Below, one piece after another: positions 24,249 to 34,950 of a DNA stretch of 64,000 nucleotides; positions within the stretch are counted from its first letter, which is position 1; each line of letters opens with the position of its first letter. The notes below the pieces were generated by a model. The model was not told where the DNA came from, ran no database searches, and saw only the letters and a list, made by a program, of their open reading frames with translations. The position numbers were made by a program, and so were the translations under genes. The DNA is from Flavobacterium difficile (GTDB taxonomy: Bacteria; Bacteroidota; Bacteroidia; Flavobacteriales; Flavobacteriaceae): contig NZ_JAAJBT010000006.1 of assembly GCF_011392115.1 (NCBI RefSeq), forward strand, positions 124,001 to 188,000, given 5' to 3'.

Positions 24249-25621
24249 TGCAAGAAATCATAAATAGCCAAAAGGAGTTTTTTATCACGAATGCCACTCG
24301 CTCTATTTCCTTTAGAATTTCTATTTTAAAAGATTTAAAACGTGTTTTGCAACAAAATGAAAAAGTCTTGTCTGATGCTATTTATTTAGATTTCAATAAA
24401 TCGGAATTTGAAACATTTCTAACTGAATTTGGTTTTTTGTACATTGAAATTGATGAAGCCATCAAAAAAATAAAAAAATGGTCTGCAAAAAAAAGTGTAA
24501 GTTCAAGTTTAATAAACTTTCCTTCTAAAAATTATATTGTACCAGAACCTTTAGGTGTAACTTTAGTAATTAGTGCCTGGAATTATCCTTATCAATTGGC
24601 TTTAGCTCCAGCTATTGCCAGTATAGCTGCAGGAAATACTGTTGTAATTAAACCTAGTGAAGTAGCGATTCATTCCAGTAAAGCTTTGAGAAAAGTTATT
24701 TCTGAAAATTTCAATTCAGATCATTTGGCTGTTGTTGAAGGTGGAATCGAAGAAACATCGGAATTAATTCATTCCAAATTTGACAAAATATTTTTTACGG
24801 GTTCCACTCAAGTTGGCAAAATTGTTTATCAAGCTGCTGCTGAAAATTTAATTCCTGTGACTTTAGAGTTAGGTGGGAAATCACCAGCTATTTTAACAGA
24901 AGATTGTCATTTAAAAAGAAGTATTCAACGTTTAGTTTGGGGAAAATTTTTAAATGCTGGACAAACTTGTGTAGCACCAGATTATGTTTTAGTGCATCAA
25001 TCACTCAAAAATGAATTTTTAAAAGGGATAAAAGAGGAAATTATATTTAGAAAGTATGCAGTCGAAAATCAGAATTTTACTAAAATAGTTTCTGTGAAAC
25101 ATACACAGCGATTAGCGAGTTTACTAGAAAATCAAGAAATAGTTTTTGGAGGAAATTATCATATCGAAAACAGAGATTTTGAGCCAACTTTAATCGTAAA
25201 TCCAACTTGGGATAGCGCCATCATGCAAGAAGAAATTTTTGGACCTATTTTACCAGTTTTATTTTATGATGATTTTAATGCAGCACTTCAACTAATAAAA
25301 ACTAAAGAAAAACCATTAGCAGCATATTTGTTTACAGAAAATTCAAAGTATAAATCTCAATTTTTATCTGAATTATCCTTTGGTGGTGGTTGCATCAATG
25401 AAGTTATCATGCATTTAGTAAATGGAAATTTTGGATTTGGTGGTGTAGGTGCCAGCGGAATTGGAGCATATCATGGTTATGAAGGATTTAAAACGTTTTC
25501 TCATTTCAAAAGTATCTTAGAAAAACCTACTTTTTTTGAAATACACCTCAGATATTCTCAATATTCTAACAGAAAACTAAAATGGATCAAAAAAATTTTA
25601 AATTGGTCGAAGTATTTTTAG
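24245..25621 (+). CDS. aldehyde dehydrogenase (class 3-like, fatty aldehyde type)
   Basis: The 458-residue protein has the NAD(P)-dependent aldehyde dehydrogenase fold. The general-base Glu is E208 in VTLELGGKSPAIL and the nucleophile is C242 in GKFLNAGQTCVAPDY. FTGSTQVGK is the cofactor-binding turn and EEIFGPILPVLFY the late motif. The short length and the C-terminal hydrophobic/basic extension resemble class 3/fatty aldehyde dehydrogenases and the coniferyl aldehyde group. The start is one of two adjacent ATGs, 24245 or 24248. Confidence 0.9.
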   Translation: MMQEIINSQKEFFITNATRSISFRISILKDLKRVLQQNEKVLSDAIYLDFNKSEFETFLTEFGFLYIEIDEAIKKIKKWSAKKSVSSSLINFPSKNYIVPEPLGVTLVISAWNYPYQLALAPAIASIAAGNTVVIKPSEVAIHSSKALRKVISENFNSDHLAVVEGGIEETSELIHSKFDKIFFTGSTQVGKIVYQAAAENLIPVTLELGGKSPAILTEDCHLKRSIQRLVWGKFLNAGQTCVAPDYVLVHQSLKNEFLKGIKEEIIFRKYAVENQNFTKIVSVKHTQRLASLLENQEIVFGGNYHIENRDFEPTLIVNPTWDSAIMQEEIFGPILPVLFYDDFNAALQLIKTKEKPLAAYLFTENSKYKSQFLSELSFGGGCINEVIMHLVNGNFGFGGVGASGIGAYHGYEGFKTFSHFKSILEKPTFFEIHLRYSQYSNRKLKWIKKILNWSKYF

Positions 25622-25682
25622 AACTCGAAATTCTTATCTTTTTTACTACTCATCAGATTAATTGAAAATTGATAAATTAGAA

Positions 25683-27363
<1,681 letters not shown>

Positions 27364-27449
27364 AATTGCAACGTTGTAACGTTTCAATATAAAAGCAGAC
27401 TTATAATAATAAATTAATTTCAACTCCGAAAGAGTTGCACATTTAGACC

Positions 27450-29342
27450 ATGGAAGAAAAAAAGTTCGACATTAAGTCGTTAATTGGTTTCACATTAATC
27501 TTCGGAATTTTAATGTGGATGATGTATTCAAATCAACCTACGAAAGAGGAATTAGCCGAAAAAGCCAAAAAAGAACAAGCTGAAAAAGAAGCAAAAACTC
27601 CAAAAATTCAAGCATCAAATGTTCCAATTGTTAAAAGTACCGATTCTACTGGGAAAATTTCTCCAGCTGCTTTAGCTAAATTAGGGGCTTTTGCTTATGC
27701 CGAAACTTTACCTTCTGCTAAAGATGCCACTACCTTGTTAAAAAATAACTTATTAAGTTTAAAAATTTCAAACAAAGGTGGTTACATCTCTGAAGCTACC
27801 GTATTAAATCAAGAACAATTTAAAAAAGGTTCAGGAAAAGCGGTGCAAATAATAAAAGATAATAATGCCAATTTGAATTTAACTTTAACTACGAAAGACG
27901 GTAAAGTTATCAATACTAAAGAGTTATACTTCGAGCCAAAATTCACTAAAGAAGGAAAGAATCAAGTTCTTACGATGCAATTGAAAACGGGTGAAAACCA
28001 GTTTTTAGAGTACCGTTATGTAATGAAAGAAAATGATCACATGTTAGAGTTTTCTATTCGTACTCAAGGTCTAGAAAATGTGTTAAATACTTCTAAGCCT
28101 TCAGATTTAGAATGGAATTTAAAATCGTACCGTAATGAAAAAAGTATTTCTTACGAAAACAGATACACAGAAGTGGTGTATGAATATGAAGATGGTAAAG
28201 ATTCTTATTTAAGCGCTGCTAGTGACGATGAAGATAAAATTGATGAGGTTTCTTATGTAGCTTTCAAACAACATTTTTATACTTCGGTTTTATTAACGAA
28301 TACACCATTTAAAACAGCAGATTTAAAGTCAGATAATTTAGTGGATGATGATAAAGTTGATACTGTTTTTACTAAAAACTTTTCAGCTAAAATGCCTTTA
28401 GAGTTTAAAAATGGAGCTTTAAATTACGATATGAACATGTATTATGGTCCAACTGATTATAAAACATTAAGTGATTACGATAAGAACTTAGATGAAATAG
28501 TTTCTTTAGGTTGGGGAATTTTCGGTTGGATAAATATGTTTGTATTTATTCCTTTATTCGGATTCCTATCAGGCTTTATGCCTTACGGAATTGCAATCAT
28601 CATCTTCACAGTATTGATAAAAATTGCGATGTCGCCAATCACATACAAATCATTCTTGTCTCAAGCTAAAATGAAAGTCTTGAAACCAGAAATTGCTGAA
28701 TTGGGTGAAAAATTCAAAGACAATCCCATGAAAAAACAACAGGAAACGATGGCTTTATATTCTAAAGCAGGCGTAAACCCAATGGCAGGTTGTATTCCAG
28801 CTTTAATTCAATTGCCATTTATGTATGCTTCGTTCCAGTTTTTCCCTTCTGCATTCGATTTAAGACAAAAAAGTTTCCTTTGGGCAGATGATTTGTCTTC
28901 ATACGATTCAATTTATAAATTACCATTTAATATTCCATTTTATGGTGATCATGTAAGTTTATTCCCAATTTTAGCAGCTATTGCAATTTTCTTCTACATG
29001 AAAATGACAACTGGAGATCAAACCATGCAAGCGCCTCAACAAGAGGGAATGCCAGATATGGGTAAAATCATGAAAATAATGATTTACCTTTCTCCAATTA
29101 TGATGTTAATTTTCTTCAACAATTACGGTTCGGGATTGAGTTTATATAACTTTATTTCTAACTTAATTACTATCGGAATCATGCTAGTGATTAAAAACTA
29201 TGTAGTTGACGAGAAAAAAATCCATGCACAAATTCAAGTGAATAAAACGAAACCAAAAACGGAATCGAAATTTCAAAAGAAAATGCGTGAAATAATGGAA
29301 CAGCAAGAAGCGCAAAAAGCACTGAATCAAAAGAAAAAATAA
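27450..29342 (+). CDS. yidC: membrane protein insertase YidC
   Basis: The 630-residue protein has an N-terminal membrane segment (LIGFTLIFGILMWMMY, about residues 10-26), a long periplasmic beta domain of about 300 residues, and the conserved C-terminal five-helix insertase core. That core includes GIAIIIFTVLIKIAMSPITY, with the conserved positive residue in the groove, and NPMAGCIPALIQLPFM. It inserts membrane proteins with or without SecYEG. The tail is Lys-rich (KTKPKTESKFQKKMREIMEQ), as is usual for ribosome contact. A terminator follows. Confidence 0.97.
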   Translation: MEEKKFDIKSLIGFTLIFGILMWMMYSNQPTKEELAEKAKKEQAEKEAKTPKIQASNVPIVKSTDSTGKISPAALAKLGAFAYAETLPSAKDATTLLKNNLLSLKISNKGGYISEATVLNQEQFKKGSGKAVQIIKDNNANLNLTLTTKDGKVINTKELYFEPKFTKEGKNQVLTMQLKTGENQFLEYRYVMKENDHMLEFSIRTQGLENVLNTSKPSDLEWNLKSYRNEKSISYENRYTEVVYEYEDGKDSYLSAASDDEDKIDEVSYVAFKQHFYTSVLLTNTPFKTADLKSDNLVDDDKVDTVFTKNFSAKMPLEFKNGALNYDMNMYYGPTDYKTLSDYDKNLDEIVSLGWGIFGWINMFVFIPLFGFLSGFMPYGIAIIIFTVLIKIAMSPITYKSFLSQAKMKVLKPEIAELGEKFKDNPMKKQQETMALYSKAGVNPMAGCIPALIQLPFMYASFQFFPSAFDLRQKSFLWADDLSSYDSIYKLPFNIPFYGDHVSLFPILAAIAIFFYMKMTTGDQTMQAPQQEGMPDMGKIMKIMIYLSPIMMLIFFNNYGSGLSLYNFISNLITIGIMLVIKNYVVDEKKIHAQIQVNKTKPKTESKFQKKMREIMEQQEAQKALNQKKK

Positions 29343-29350
29343 ATTCTTTA

Positions 29351-29383
29351 AAAAGCCTGTTCTTATGGAGAACAGGTTTTTTT
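29351..29383 (+). terminator. yidC terminator
   Basis: The stem CCTGTTCT / AGAACAGG with loop TATGG is followed by a run of T, 8 bases after the yidC stop. Confidence 0.87.
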
Positions 29384-29387
29384 ATAC

Positions 29388-29395
29388 TATTTTTG
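29388..29395 (+). promoter_or_regulatory. -7 element TATTTTTG
   Basis: Exact TAnnTTTG just after the yidC terminator and 61 bases before the MORN-type gene, which probably also drives mnmA. Confidence 0.55.
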
Positions 29396-29456
29396 TAAAA
29401 GAATCGTTTTATTACTAATTGGCAAAGTTTTTGACTAAACAAATCAAACATTTCAC

Positions 29457-30218
29457 ATGAAAAATATTGTATTTATTGCGTTTTTAGCAATTTCAAATTT
29501 TATTTCAGCTCAAGATAAATTGAATCAATTTGATGAAAAAGGGCTTCGTCACGGACTTTGGAAAGGTTATCACGAAGAAAGTAAACGTCCACGCTATGAA
29601 GGAATTTTCGAACATGGTAAAGAAACGGGAACATTCAAATATTTTGACGATACAAAAGCAGGAACTGTAATTGCAACTCGCGATTTTTCCAAAGGTGACG
29701 GTTCTTGTTACACCATTTTTTACGATCAAAAAAATAATAAAGTTAGCGAAGGTTTAGTAAAAAATAAACTTTTTGAAGGTCAATGGAAATACTATCATAA
29801 AGAATCTAAAGATATAATGACCATCGAAAATTATAAAAATGGAAAGTTAAATGGTTCTAGAAAAGTATTTTATAAAGAGAATGAATTAGCAGAAGAGGTG
29901 ACTTATGTAGACGGTAAAAAAAACGGAATTGGTAAAACTTTCGGAGAAAACGGTAAGCAAATTGATCAGCATACTTATGTAAACGATGTATTTGAAGGAA
30001 AAGCCGTTTATTTTGATGTTAACGGTAAAAAAATGTATGAAGGTGAATATAAAAATAATGTCAAAATAGGCATTTGGAAATTTTATGAAGGCGATAAAGT
30101 TGTAAAACAAGTTAAAGCCGATAAGTTTTCAAAAGAATTAATCAAATTTGAAGAGAAATTATCCAAAAAAGCAGCCAAAAACAAACCAGTTGAACAAACT
30201 GTAGAAGAAAAAAAATAG
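29457..30218 (+). CDS. secreted MORN/YwqK-like repeat protein
   Basis: The 253-residue protein has signal peptide [19 protein letters not shown] and repeated strand-loop units of the MORN-like YwqK type: [75 protein letters not shown]. The family name (toxin-antitoxin YwqK antitoxin) comes from Bacillus; in Bacteroidota these are exported proteins with no proven toxin. The C-terminus is Lys-rich. mnmA starts 13 bases later. The partial gene at the window end has the same repeats. Confidence 0.83.
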   Translation: MKNIVFIAFLAISNFISAQDKLNQFDEKGLRHGLWKGYHEESKRPRYEGIFEHGKETGTFKYFDDTKAGTVIATRDFSKGDGSCYTIFYDQKNNKVSEGLVKNKLFEGQWKYYHKESKDIMTIENYKNGKLNGSRKVFYKENELAEEVTYVDGKKNGIGKTFGENGKQIDQHTYVNDVFEGKAVYFDVNGKKMYEGEYKNNVKIGIWKFYEGDKVVKQVKADKFSKELIKFEEKLSKKAAKNKPVEQTVEEKK

Positions 30219-30231
30219 AAGAGAAAAAATA

Positions 30232-31419
30232 ATGAAAAGAGTAGTAGTAGGACTTTCCGGTGGTGTAGATTCAAGCGTTGCAGCCTATCTTTTAAAAGAG
30301 CAAGGTTATGAAGTGATTGGCCTTTTTATGAAAAATTGGCACGATGATTCGGTTACCATTTCTAACGAATGTCCGTGGTTGGAAGATAGTAATGACGCAT
30401 TGTTAGTTGCAGAAAAGTTAGGAATTCCTTTTCAAACCATCGATTTATCGGAACAATATCAAGAAAAAATCGTCGATTATATGTTTAATGAATATGAAAA
30501 CGGTCGAACACCAAATCCGGATGTACTATGCAACAGGGAAATTAAGTTTGATGTTTTTATGAAAATTGCTGTTTCATTAGGTGCCGATTATGTGGCAACC
30601 GGACATTATTGCCGTAAAAATACGATTCTAAAAGACGGAAAAGAAGTACACCAATTGTTAGCAGGAAAAGACGATAATAAAGATCAATCTTATTTTTTAT
30701 GTCAATTGTCTCAAGAACAATTAAGTAAAGCGTTATTTCCAATCGGCGAATTAACCAAACCACAAGTTAGAGAAATTGCCACAAAAATGGAATTAGTAAC
30801 TGCCGAAAAGAAAGATTCTCAAGGTTTATGTTTCATCGGTAAAGTGCGTTTGCCCGAATTTTTACAACAAAAATTACAACCTAAAGAAGGATTAATTGTT
30901 GAGATTCCTGCCAATAATCAAATATATCTTGATCCAAAACCTAGTTTTGAAAATTTAGAAGCTGAATTGACTTTCGAATCTAAAAATAAAGTTTATTCTA
31001 ATGCGAACGGAATTATAAAAGGAAAACATCAAGGGGCACATTATTTTACAAACGGACAACGTCGCGGTTTAAATGTTGGTGGTACTAAAGAAGGCTTGTT
31101 TGTCATTCAAACAGATGTTAGCGACAATATTATTTATGTTGGAGAAGGTGCCAATCATCCTGGATTATTTAAAAAAGCCTTATTTATAAAATCTGATGAA
31201 GTACATTGGATACGTCAAGATTTAAAATTAGCTGTTGGTGAAACTACAGAAGTTATGGCGCGAATTAGATACCGTCAACCTTTACAAAAAGCAACTTTAC
31301 ACCAATTTGAAAGTGGTATGTTTGTACAATTCGAAAACCCACAATCAGCCATTACAGAAGGACAATTTGTAGCTTGGTATATTGACGACGAATTACAAGG
31401 AAGCGGCGTAATTTCTTAA
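30232..31419 (+). CDS. mnmA: tRNA-specific 2-thiouridylase MnmA
   Basis: The 395-residue enzyme makes 2-thiouridine at the wobble position of tRNA Lys, Glu and Gln. The PP-loop [15 protein letters not shown] opens the protein. The two catalytic cysteines lie in [13 protein letters not shown] and [12 protein letters not shown]. The GHYCRK and [13 protein letters not shown] motifs are also present. A segment of about 40 residues in the middle ([20 protein letters not shown]) appears to be an insertion relative to E. coli MnmA. It probably shares a transcript with the MORN-type gene. Confidence 0.97.
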   Translation: MKRVVVGLSGGVDSSVAAYLLKEQGYEVIGLFMKNWHDDSVTISNECPWLEDSNDALLVAEKLGIPFQTIDLSEQYQEKIVDYMFNEYENGRTPNPDVLCNREIKFDVFMKIAVSLGADYVATGHYCRKNTILKDGKEVHQLLAGKDDNKDQSYFLCQLSQEQLSKALFPIGELTKPQVREIATKMELVTAEKKDSQGLCFIGKVRLPEFLQQKLQPKEGLIVEIPANNQIYLDPKPSFENLEAELTFESKNKVYSNANGIIKGKHQGAHYFTNGQRRGLNVGGTKEGLFVIQTDVSDNIIYVGEGANHPGLFKKALFIKSDEVHWIRQDLKLAVGETTEVMARIRYRQPLQKATLHQFESGMFVQFENPQSAITEGQFVAWYIDDELQGSGVIS

Positions 31420-31431
31420 TTAGAAATTTGT

Positions 31432-31439
31432 TATATTTG
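31432..31439 (+). promoter_or_regulatory. -7 element TATATTTG of the subtilase gene
   Basis: Exact TAnnTTTG, 16 bases before the ATG at 31456, so the leader is very short. Confidence 0.6.
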
Positions 31440-31455
31440 GTAAAACTTTGCACTT

Positions 31456-33072
31456 ATGAAAAAACAGTACTTTTTACTACTTTTAGTTGTTGTCAATTTT
31501 AGTTTTGCTCAAATTCAAGATGCTTGGGTATATTTTAATGATAAACCAAGTGCTGCAACTTTTTTAGCCAATCCACTAACAATGTTAACGCAACGTTCTT
31601 TGGACAGAAGAACCGCCCAAAATATAGCATTAGACATTACTGATGTACCTGTAGAACAAAGTTATATTACACAAATTTCAGCTGCAACCGGAATTACCGT
31701 TATGGCAAAATCCAAATGGTTAAACGCTTTACACATTCGTGGTACTCAAACCGATATTCAAGCTTTAACTGCATTTTCTTTTGTGAATGCTGTAAAATTC
31801 GCCAATCATTCTTTAAATCCCAACGGAAGAATTTCTACAGTTTCAACTATAAATAAACCAGTAAATAAGCAATACGAAGTTCAAACCACATACAATTATG
31901 GCGGTTCTCAAAATCAAATTGAAATGCTAAACGGACATTTGCTTCACCAACAAAATTTTACTGGACAAGGAAAAATTATTGCGGTTTTAGATTCAGGTTT
32001 TACTGGAGTTGATACAGCAGCACCTTTTCAAGATTTAATAACAAACAATCAAATATTAGGTGGTTATAATTTTCCTGATAGAAATGCCAATTATTTTTCA
32101 CGACACAATCACGGAACAAATGTATTATCTACAATGGGGGCTTTTGTTGACGGTCAATTGGTTGGAACCGCTCCAAGCGCAAAATACTATTTATTCATTA
32201 CAGAAGATGTTAATTCTGAAAATCCAGTTGAAGAATCCTATTGGGTGGAAGGTGCTGAATTGGCAGACTATTATGGTGCGGATATTATCAATTCCTCACT
32301 TGGTTATTTTGGTTACGATAATCCAGCTTATTCTCATGTATATGCTGATATGACAGGTAATAAAACATTTGCTTCTAGAGGCGCAAATATGGCTTTTAAT
32401 AAAGGTATCGTAGTAGTGGTCAGTGCAGGAAATTCAGGAGCAACTGCAAACCCTCATATTGCCTCACCAGCTGACGCTTTTGGTGCCTTAACAATTGGTG
32501 CTGTAGACAACTTGGAGGCTTACGCGAGTTTTAGTTCTATCGGACCTTCATTTGACGGAAGAATAAAGCCAGATGTTTGTGCAAAAGGTGCTGCAACAAC
32601 TGTAAGCACTACAACAGGCACAATTACTACTGCTAGTGGTACTTCATTTTCTAGTCCAGTTATGGCCGGAATGGTAGCTACTTTTTGGTCGGCAATGCCC
32701 AATTTAACTGCGCAACAAGTGGTAAGTTTTATCAGACAATCTGCCGATAATTTCAATGCACCTACTAGTCAAAAAGGATATGGAATTCCCGATTTCCAAC
32801 AAGCATTAAACATTGCTCTCAATATAGAAACTATAACAACTACAGAAAACACAATAGTATATCCAAATCCAGCTGAAAATCAAATTACGTTTCAATTAGA
32901 AAAAAATCAAAAAGGTAAAGTTTGTTTGTACGATGTTTTAGGTCAAAAAATAATAGAAAAAGAAATTTCATCAACTAACAATACAATTGACATTCAAAAT
33001 TTGTCAAACGGCGTTTATTATTATAATTTTGAATCGAATAAAGTATTCAAAGGAAAAATTATAAAAAAATAA
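31456..33072 (+). CDS. S8 subtilisin-like serine protease with type IX secretion tail
   Basis: The 538-residue protein has signal peptide MKKQYFLLLLVVVNFSFAQ, a propeptide-like region, and the subtilase triad D179 (AVLDSGFTG), H219 (HNHGTNVLS) and S397 (GTSFSSPVMAG). The C-terminal ~75 residues (IVYPNPAENQITFQL, GKVCLYDVLGQKI, NLSNGVYYYNF, FKGKIIKK) are a type A T9SS sorting domain, so the protein is exported through the outer membrane and probably cell-surface anchored or released. It is a predicted extracellular protease. No obvious partner gene is adjacent. Confidence 0.93.
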   Translation: MKKQYFLLLLVVVNFSFAQIQDAWVYFNDKPSAATFLANPLTMLTQRSLDRRTAQNIALDITDVPVEQSYITQISAATGITVMAKSKWLNALHIRGTQTDIQALTAFSFVNAVKFANHSLNPNGRISTVSTINKPVNKQYEVQTTYNYGGSQNQIEMLNGHLLHQQNFTGQGKIIAVLDSGFTGVDTAAPFQDLITNNQILGGYNFPDRNANYFSRHNHGTNVLSTMGAFVDGQLVGTAPSAKYYLFITEDVNSENPVEESYWVEGAELADYYGADIINSSLGYFGYDNPAYSHVYADMTGNKTFASRGANMAFNKGIVVVVSAGNSGATANPHIASPADAFGALTIGAVDNLEAYASFSSIGPSFDGRIKPDVCAKGAATTVSTTTGTITTASGTSFSSPVMAGMVATFWSAMPNLTAQQVVSFIRQSADNFNAPTSQKGYGIPDFQQALNIALNIETITTTENTIVYPNPAENQITFQLEKNQKGKVCLYDVLGQKIIEKEISSTNNTIDIQNLSNGVYYYNFESNKVFKGKIIKK

Positions 33073-33082
33073 GTTGGGCGTT

Positions 33083-33220
33083 CTCTCGTTGTACTTGTTT
33101 GTATTTTAAATCAAAATTCTAGAACAACGAGAGTCGGGCTTTTCGCTATATTTTTTATTTGGTTTACTTTTTTAGTAAAGTAAACCAAATAAAAAGATGC
33201 CGCTTCAATCCCTAACGCAT
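33083..33220. repeat. dispersed element, copy 2, with two inverted repeats
   Basis: The outer inverted repeat CTCTCGTTGT / ACAACGAGAG is at 33083-33092 and 33124-33133. Then CGCTATATT (33144-33152) and AGATGCCGCT (33195-33204) flank a perfect 19-bp hairpin, 33152-33170 / 33177-33195 with a 6-base loop (left arm TTTTTATTTGGTTTACTTT). TCAATCCCTAACGCAT closes the element. The CGCTATATT and AGATGCCGCT blocks also occur at 4019-4054 around a different hairpin. The first part may also terminate the subtilase gene. Confidence 0.7.
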
Positions 33221-33227
33221 GGAGAAA

Positions 33228-33332
33228 AGAGCCAAGTAGAAAGAGCCAAGTGAGAAGAGCCAAGTAAAAAGAGTCAAGTAAAAAGAGCCAAGTAAAAAGA
33301 GCCAAGTAAAAAGTAAAAAGAGCCAAGTAAAA
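33228..33332. repeat. 14-bp tandem repeat (AGAGCCAAGTAAAA), about 7.5 copies
   Basis: Seven 14-mers at 33228, 33242, 33256, 33270, 33284, 33298 and 33319, with a lone half unit AGTAAAA at 33312-33318. The unit is AGAGCCA plus AGTAAAA. The extra half unit shows that the array changes in 7-bp steps. AGTAAAA is the heptamer of the array at 19258-19292. No credible coding frame spans it. Confidence 0.88.
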
Positions 33333-33576
33333 AGAAAATAGTTACTCCACAGATTGTAGAAATTAGTAAAATTTTATTAATCTGCGTTAATTAAAACAAA
33401 ATAATTACGTTTGCGTGCCTTTCGAAAATCTTTGCGGAATTTACGGTTAAAAAATGAGTCATAGCATTTGTACATTAAGTAAAAAGAACAAAAAATAGTT
33501 TTTTTTTAGAAAGAATAATATTTAAATAAAATCGGCGTTTATCTGTGAATTACGTTAAATCCGAATATCCATTAAA
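33333..33576. other. non-coding gap with degenerate repeat-like words
   Basis: No gene is seen. The stretch contains CACAGATTGTAG, AATCTGCGTTAATT, CTTTGCGGAATTTACGG, and ATCTGTGAATTACG. These are reminiscent of worn copies of dispersed repeats (the words AATCTGTG/AATCTGCG recur). No TAnnTTTG promoter element with good spacing is evident before the nitronate monooxygenase gene. Confidence 0.4.
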
Positions 33577-34521
33577 ATGAATAGAATAAAAAAATTATTT
33601 AGCATAAAATACCCAATTATTCAAGGTGGAATGATTTGGAACAGTGGCTACAAATTAGCAAGTGCAGTGAGTAATGCTGGAGGTTTAGGACTTATAGGTG
33701 CAGGTTCAATGTATCCTGAAGTGTTACGAGAACACATTCAGAAATGTAAAAAAGCTACCAACAAACCTTTCGGAGTAAACGTTCCCATGTTGTATCCAAA
33801 TGTGGAAGAAATCATGAAAATTATCGTTGAAGAAGGCGTTAAAATTGTATTTACTTCTGCAGGAAATCCAAAAACATGGACGCCTTTTTTAAAGGAAAAC
33901 GGAATAACTGTCGTGCATGTAGTAAGTAGCTCTAAATTTGCACTAAAAGCTCAAGAAGCTGGTGTAGATGCAGTGGTTGCTGAAGGTTTTGAAGCAGGTG
34001 GACACAATGGACGAGAAGAAACTACAACACTGACATTAATTCCAATGGTTAAAGAAAATATTACTATTCCGTTAATTGCAGCGGGCGGAATTGCCACTGG
34101 AAAAGGTATGTTAGCCGCTATGGTTTTAGGTGCAGACGGTGTACAAATGGGAAGTCGTTTTGCAGCTTCAACAGAATCAAGTGCACATATCGATTTTAAG
34201 AAAACAATTCTTGAAACGCAAGAAGGTGAAACTTTGGTGACATTAAAAGAATTAGCACCAGTTCGTTTGATTAAAAATAAATTCTTTAACGATGTGCAAG
34301 AAGCTTATGCCAATTGCGCTTCAGTAGAAGATTTAAAAACGTTATTAGGAAGAGCCAGAGCGAAACGCGGTATGTTTGAAGGCGATTTAGTAGAAGGCGA
34401 ACTAGAAATTGGACAAATCGCAGGATTAATTCACGATATTTTACCAGTAGAAACTATAATTGGCAATGTTATTGCTGAGTTCAATTTGGCAAAAATTGCT
34501 ACTAACGATATTCAATTTTAA
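33577..34521 (+). CDS. NAD(P)H-dependent flavin oxidoreductase, nitronate monooxygenase/FabK family
   Basis: The 314-residue TIM-barrel flavoprotein starts with KYPIIQGGMIWNSGYKLASAVSNAGGLGLIGAG. The catalytic region is VAEGFEAGGHNGREE, with the conserved His, and the phosphate-binding part is PLIAAGGIATGKGMLAAMVLGADGVQMGSRF. The family includes 2-nitropropane dioxygenase-type enzymes and enoyl-ACP reductase FabK. The choice between these roles cannot be made from sequence alone. It is followed closely by a secreted-protein gene and pabB. Confidence 0.88.
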   Translation: MNRIKKLFSIKYPIIQGGMIWNSGYKLASAVSNAGGLGLIGAGSMYPEVLREHIQKCKKATNKPFGVNVPMLYPNVEEIMKIIVEEGVKIVFTSAGNPKTWTPFLKENGITVVHVVSSSKFALKAQEAGVDAVVAEGFEAGGHNGREETTTLTLIPMVKENITIPLIAAGGIATGKGMLAAMVLGADGVQMGSRFAASTESSAHIDFKKTILETQEGETLVTLKELAPVRLIKNKFFNDVQEAYANCASVEDLKTLLGRARAKRGMFEGDLVEGELEIGQIAGLIHDILPVETIIGNVIAEFNLAKIATNDIQF

Positions 34522-34533
34522 TATGTTATTATA

Positions 34534-34947
34534 ATGAAAAATTTAGTTGCCCTTTTATTTTTTGGTTTGTTTGCACATTTAGGATTTTCTCAAACCTATC
34601 AATTTAAAGCAGTTAACTTTTCCGTTTCTCAAAAAACAGATAAAGGAACATGGTCTAAATGGTCCAAAACGCAACCAACAGAATTGTTAATCAATTTAGA
34701 CAGAGACAAACACCGATTTGTGGTGCATTCCCAAATCATACAATTGTATAACATTGTAAAATATGAAGATAAAGTTGTAAACGAAACAGGTACTTCTAAC
34801 CGATATTTTTGTATAGATAATGTGGGACTAGAAACTGTTATTACTATCGTTTCTCCAAAAGATGCAGGAAGTAGTAAACAAATTTACATTGCAAATGAAG
34901 AAATGATTATCGAATACGATTTAATTTATTTAGGCGAAAAAAAATAA
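34534..34947 (+). CDS. secreted hypothetical protein, 137 aa
   Basis: Signal peptide MKNLVALLFFGLFAHLGFSQ is followed by a short beta-rich domain (YQFKAVNFSVSQKTDKGTWSKWSK, ELLINLDRDKHRFVVHSQ, IIQLYNIVKYEDKVVN). It is probably periplasmic. I do not recognise a family with a known function. It lies 12 bases after the flavin oxidoreductase gene and 3 bases before the pabB start codon, so the three form one transcription unit. Confidence 0.7.
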   Translation: MKNLVALLFFGLFAHLGFSQTYQFKAVNFSVSQKTDKGTWSKWSKTQPTELLINLDRDKHRFVVHSQIIQLYNIVKYEDKVVNETGTSNRYFCIDNVGLETVITIVSPKDAGSSKQIYIANEEMIIEYDLIYLGEKK

Positions 34948-34950
34948 TCC

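Noticed and set aside
33111..33326. ORF of LALFTWLFLL repeats on the minus strand
   Set aside because: It is the translation of the 14-bp tandem repeat and part of the palindromic element; no promoter or start context.
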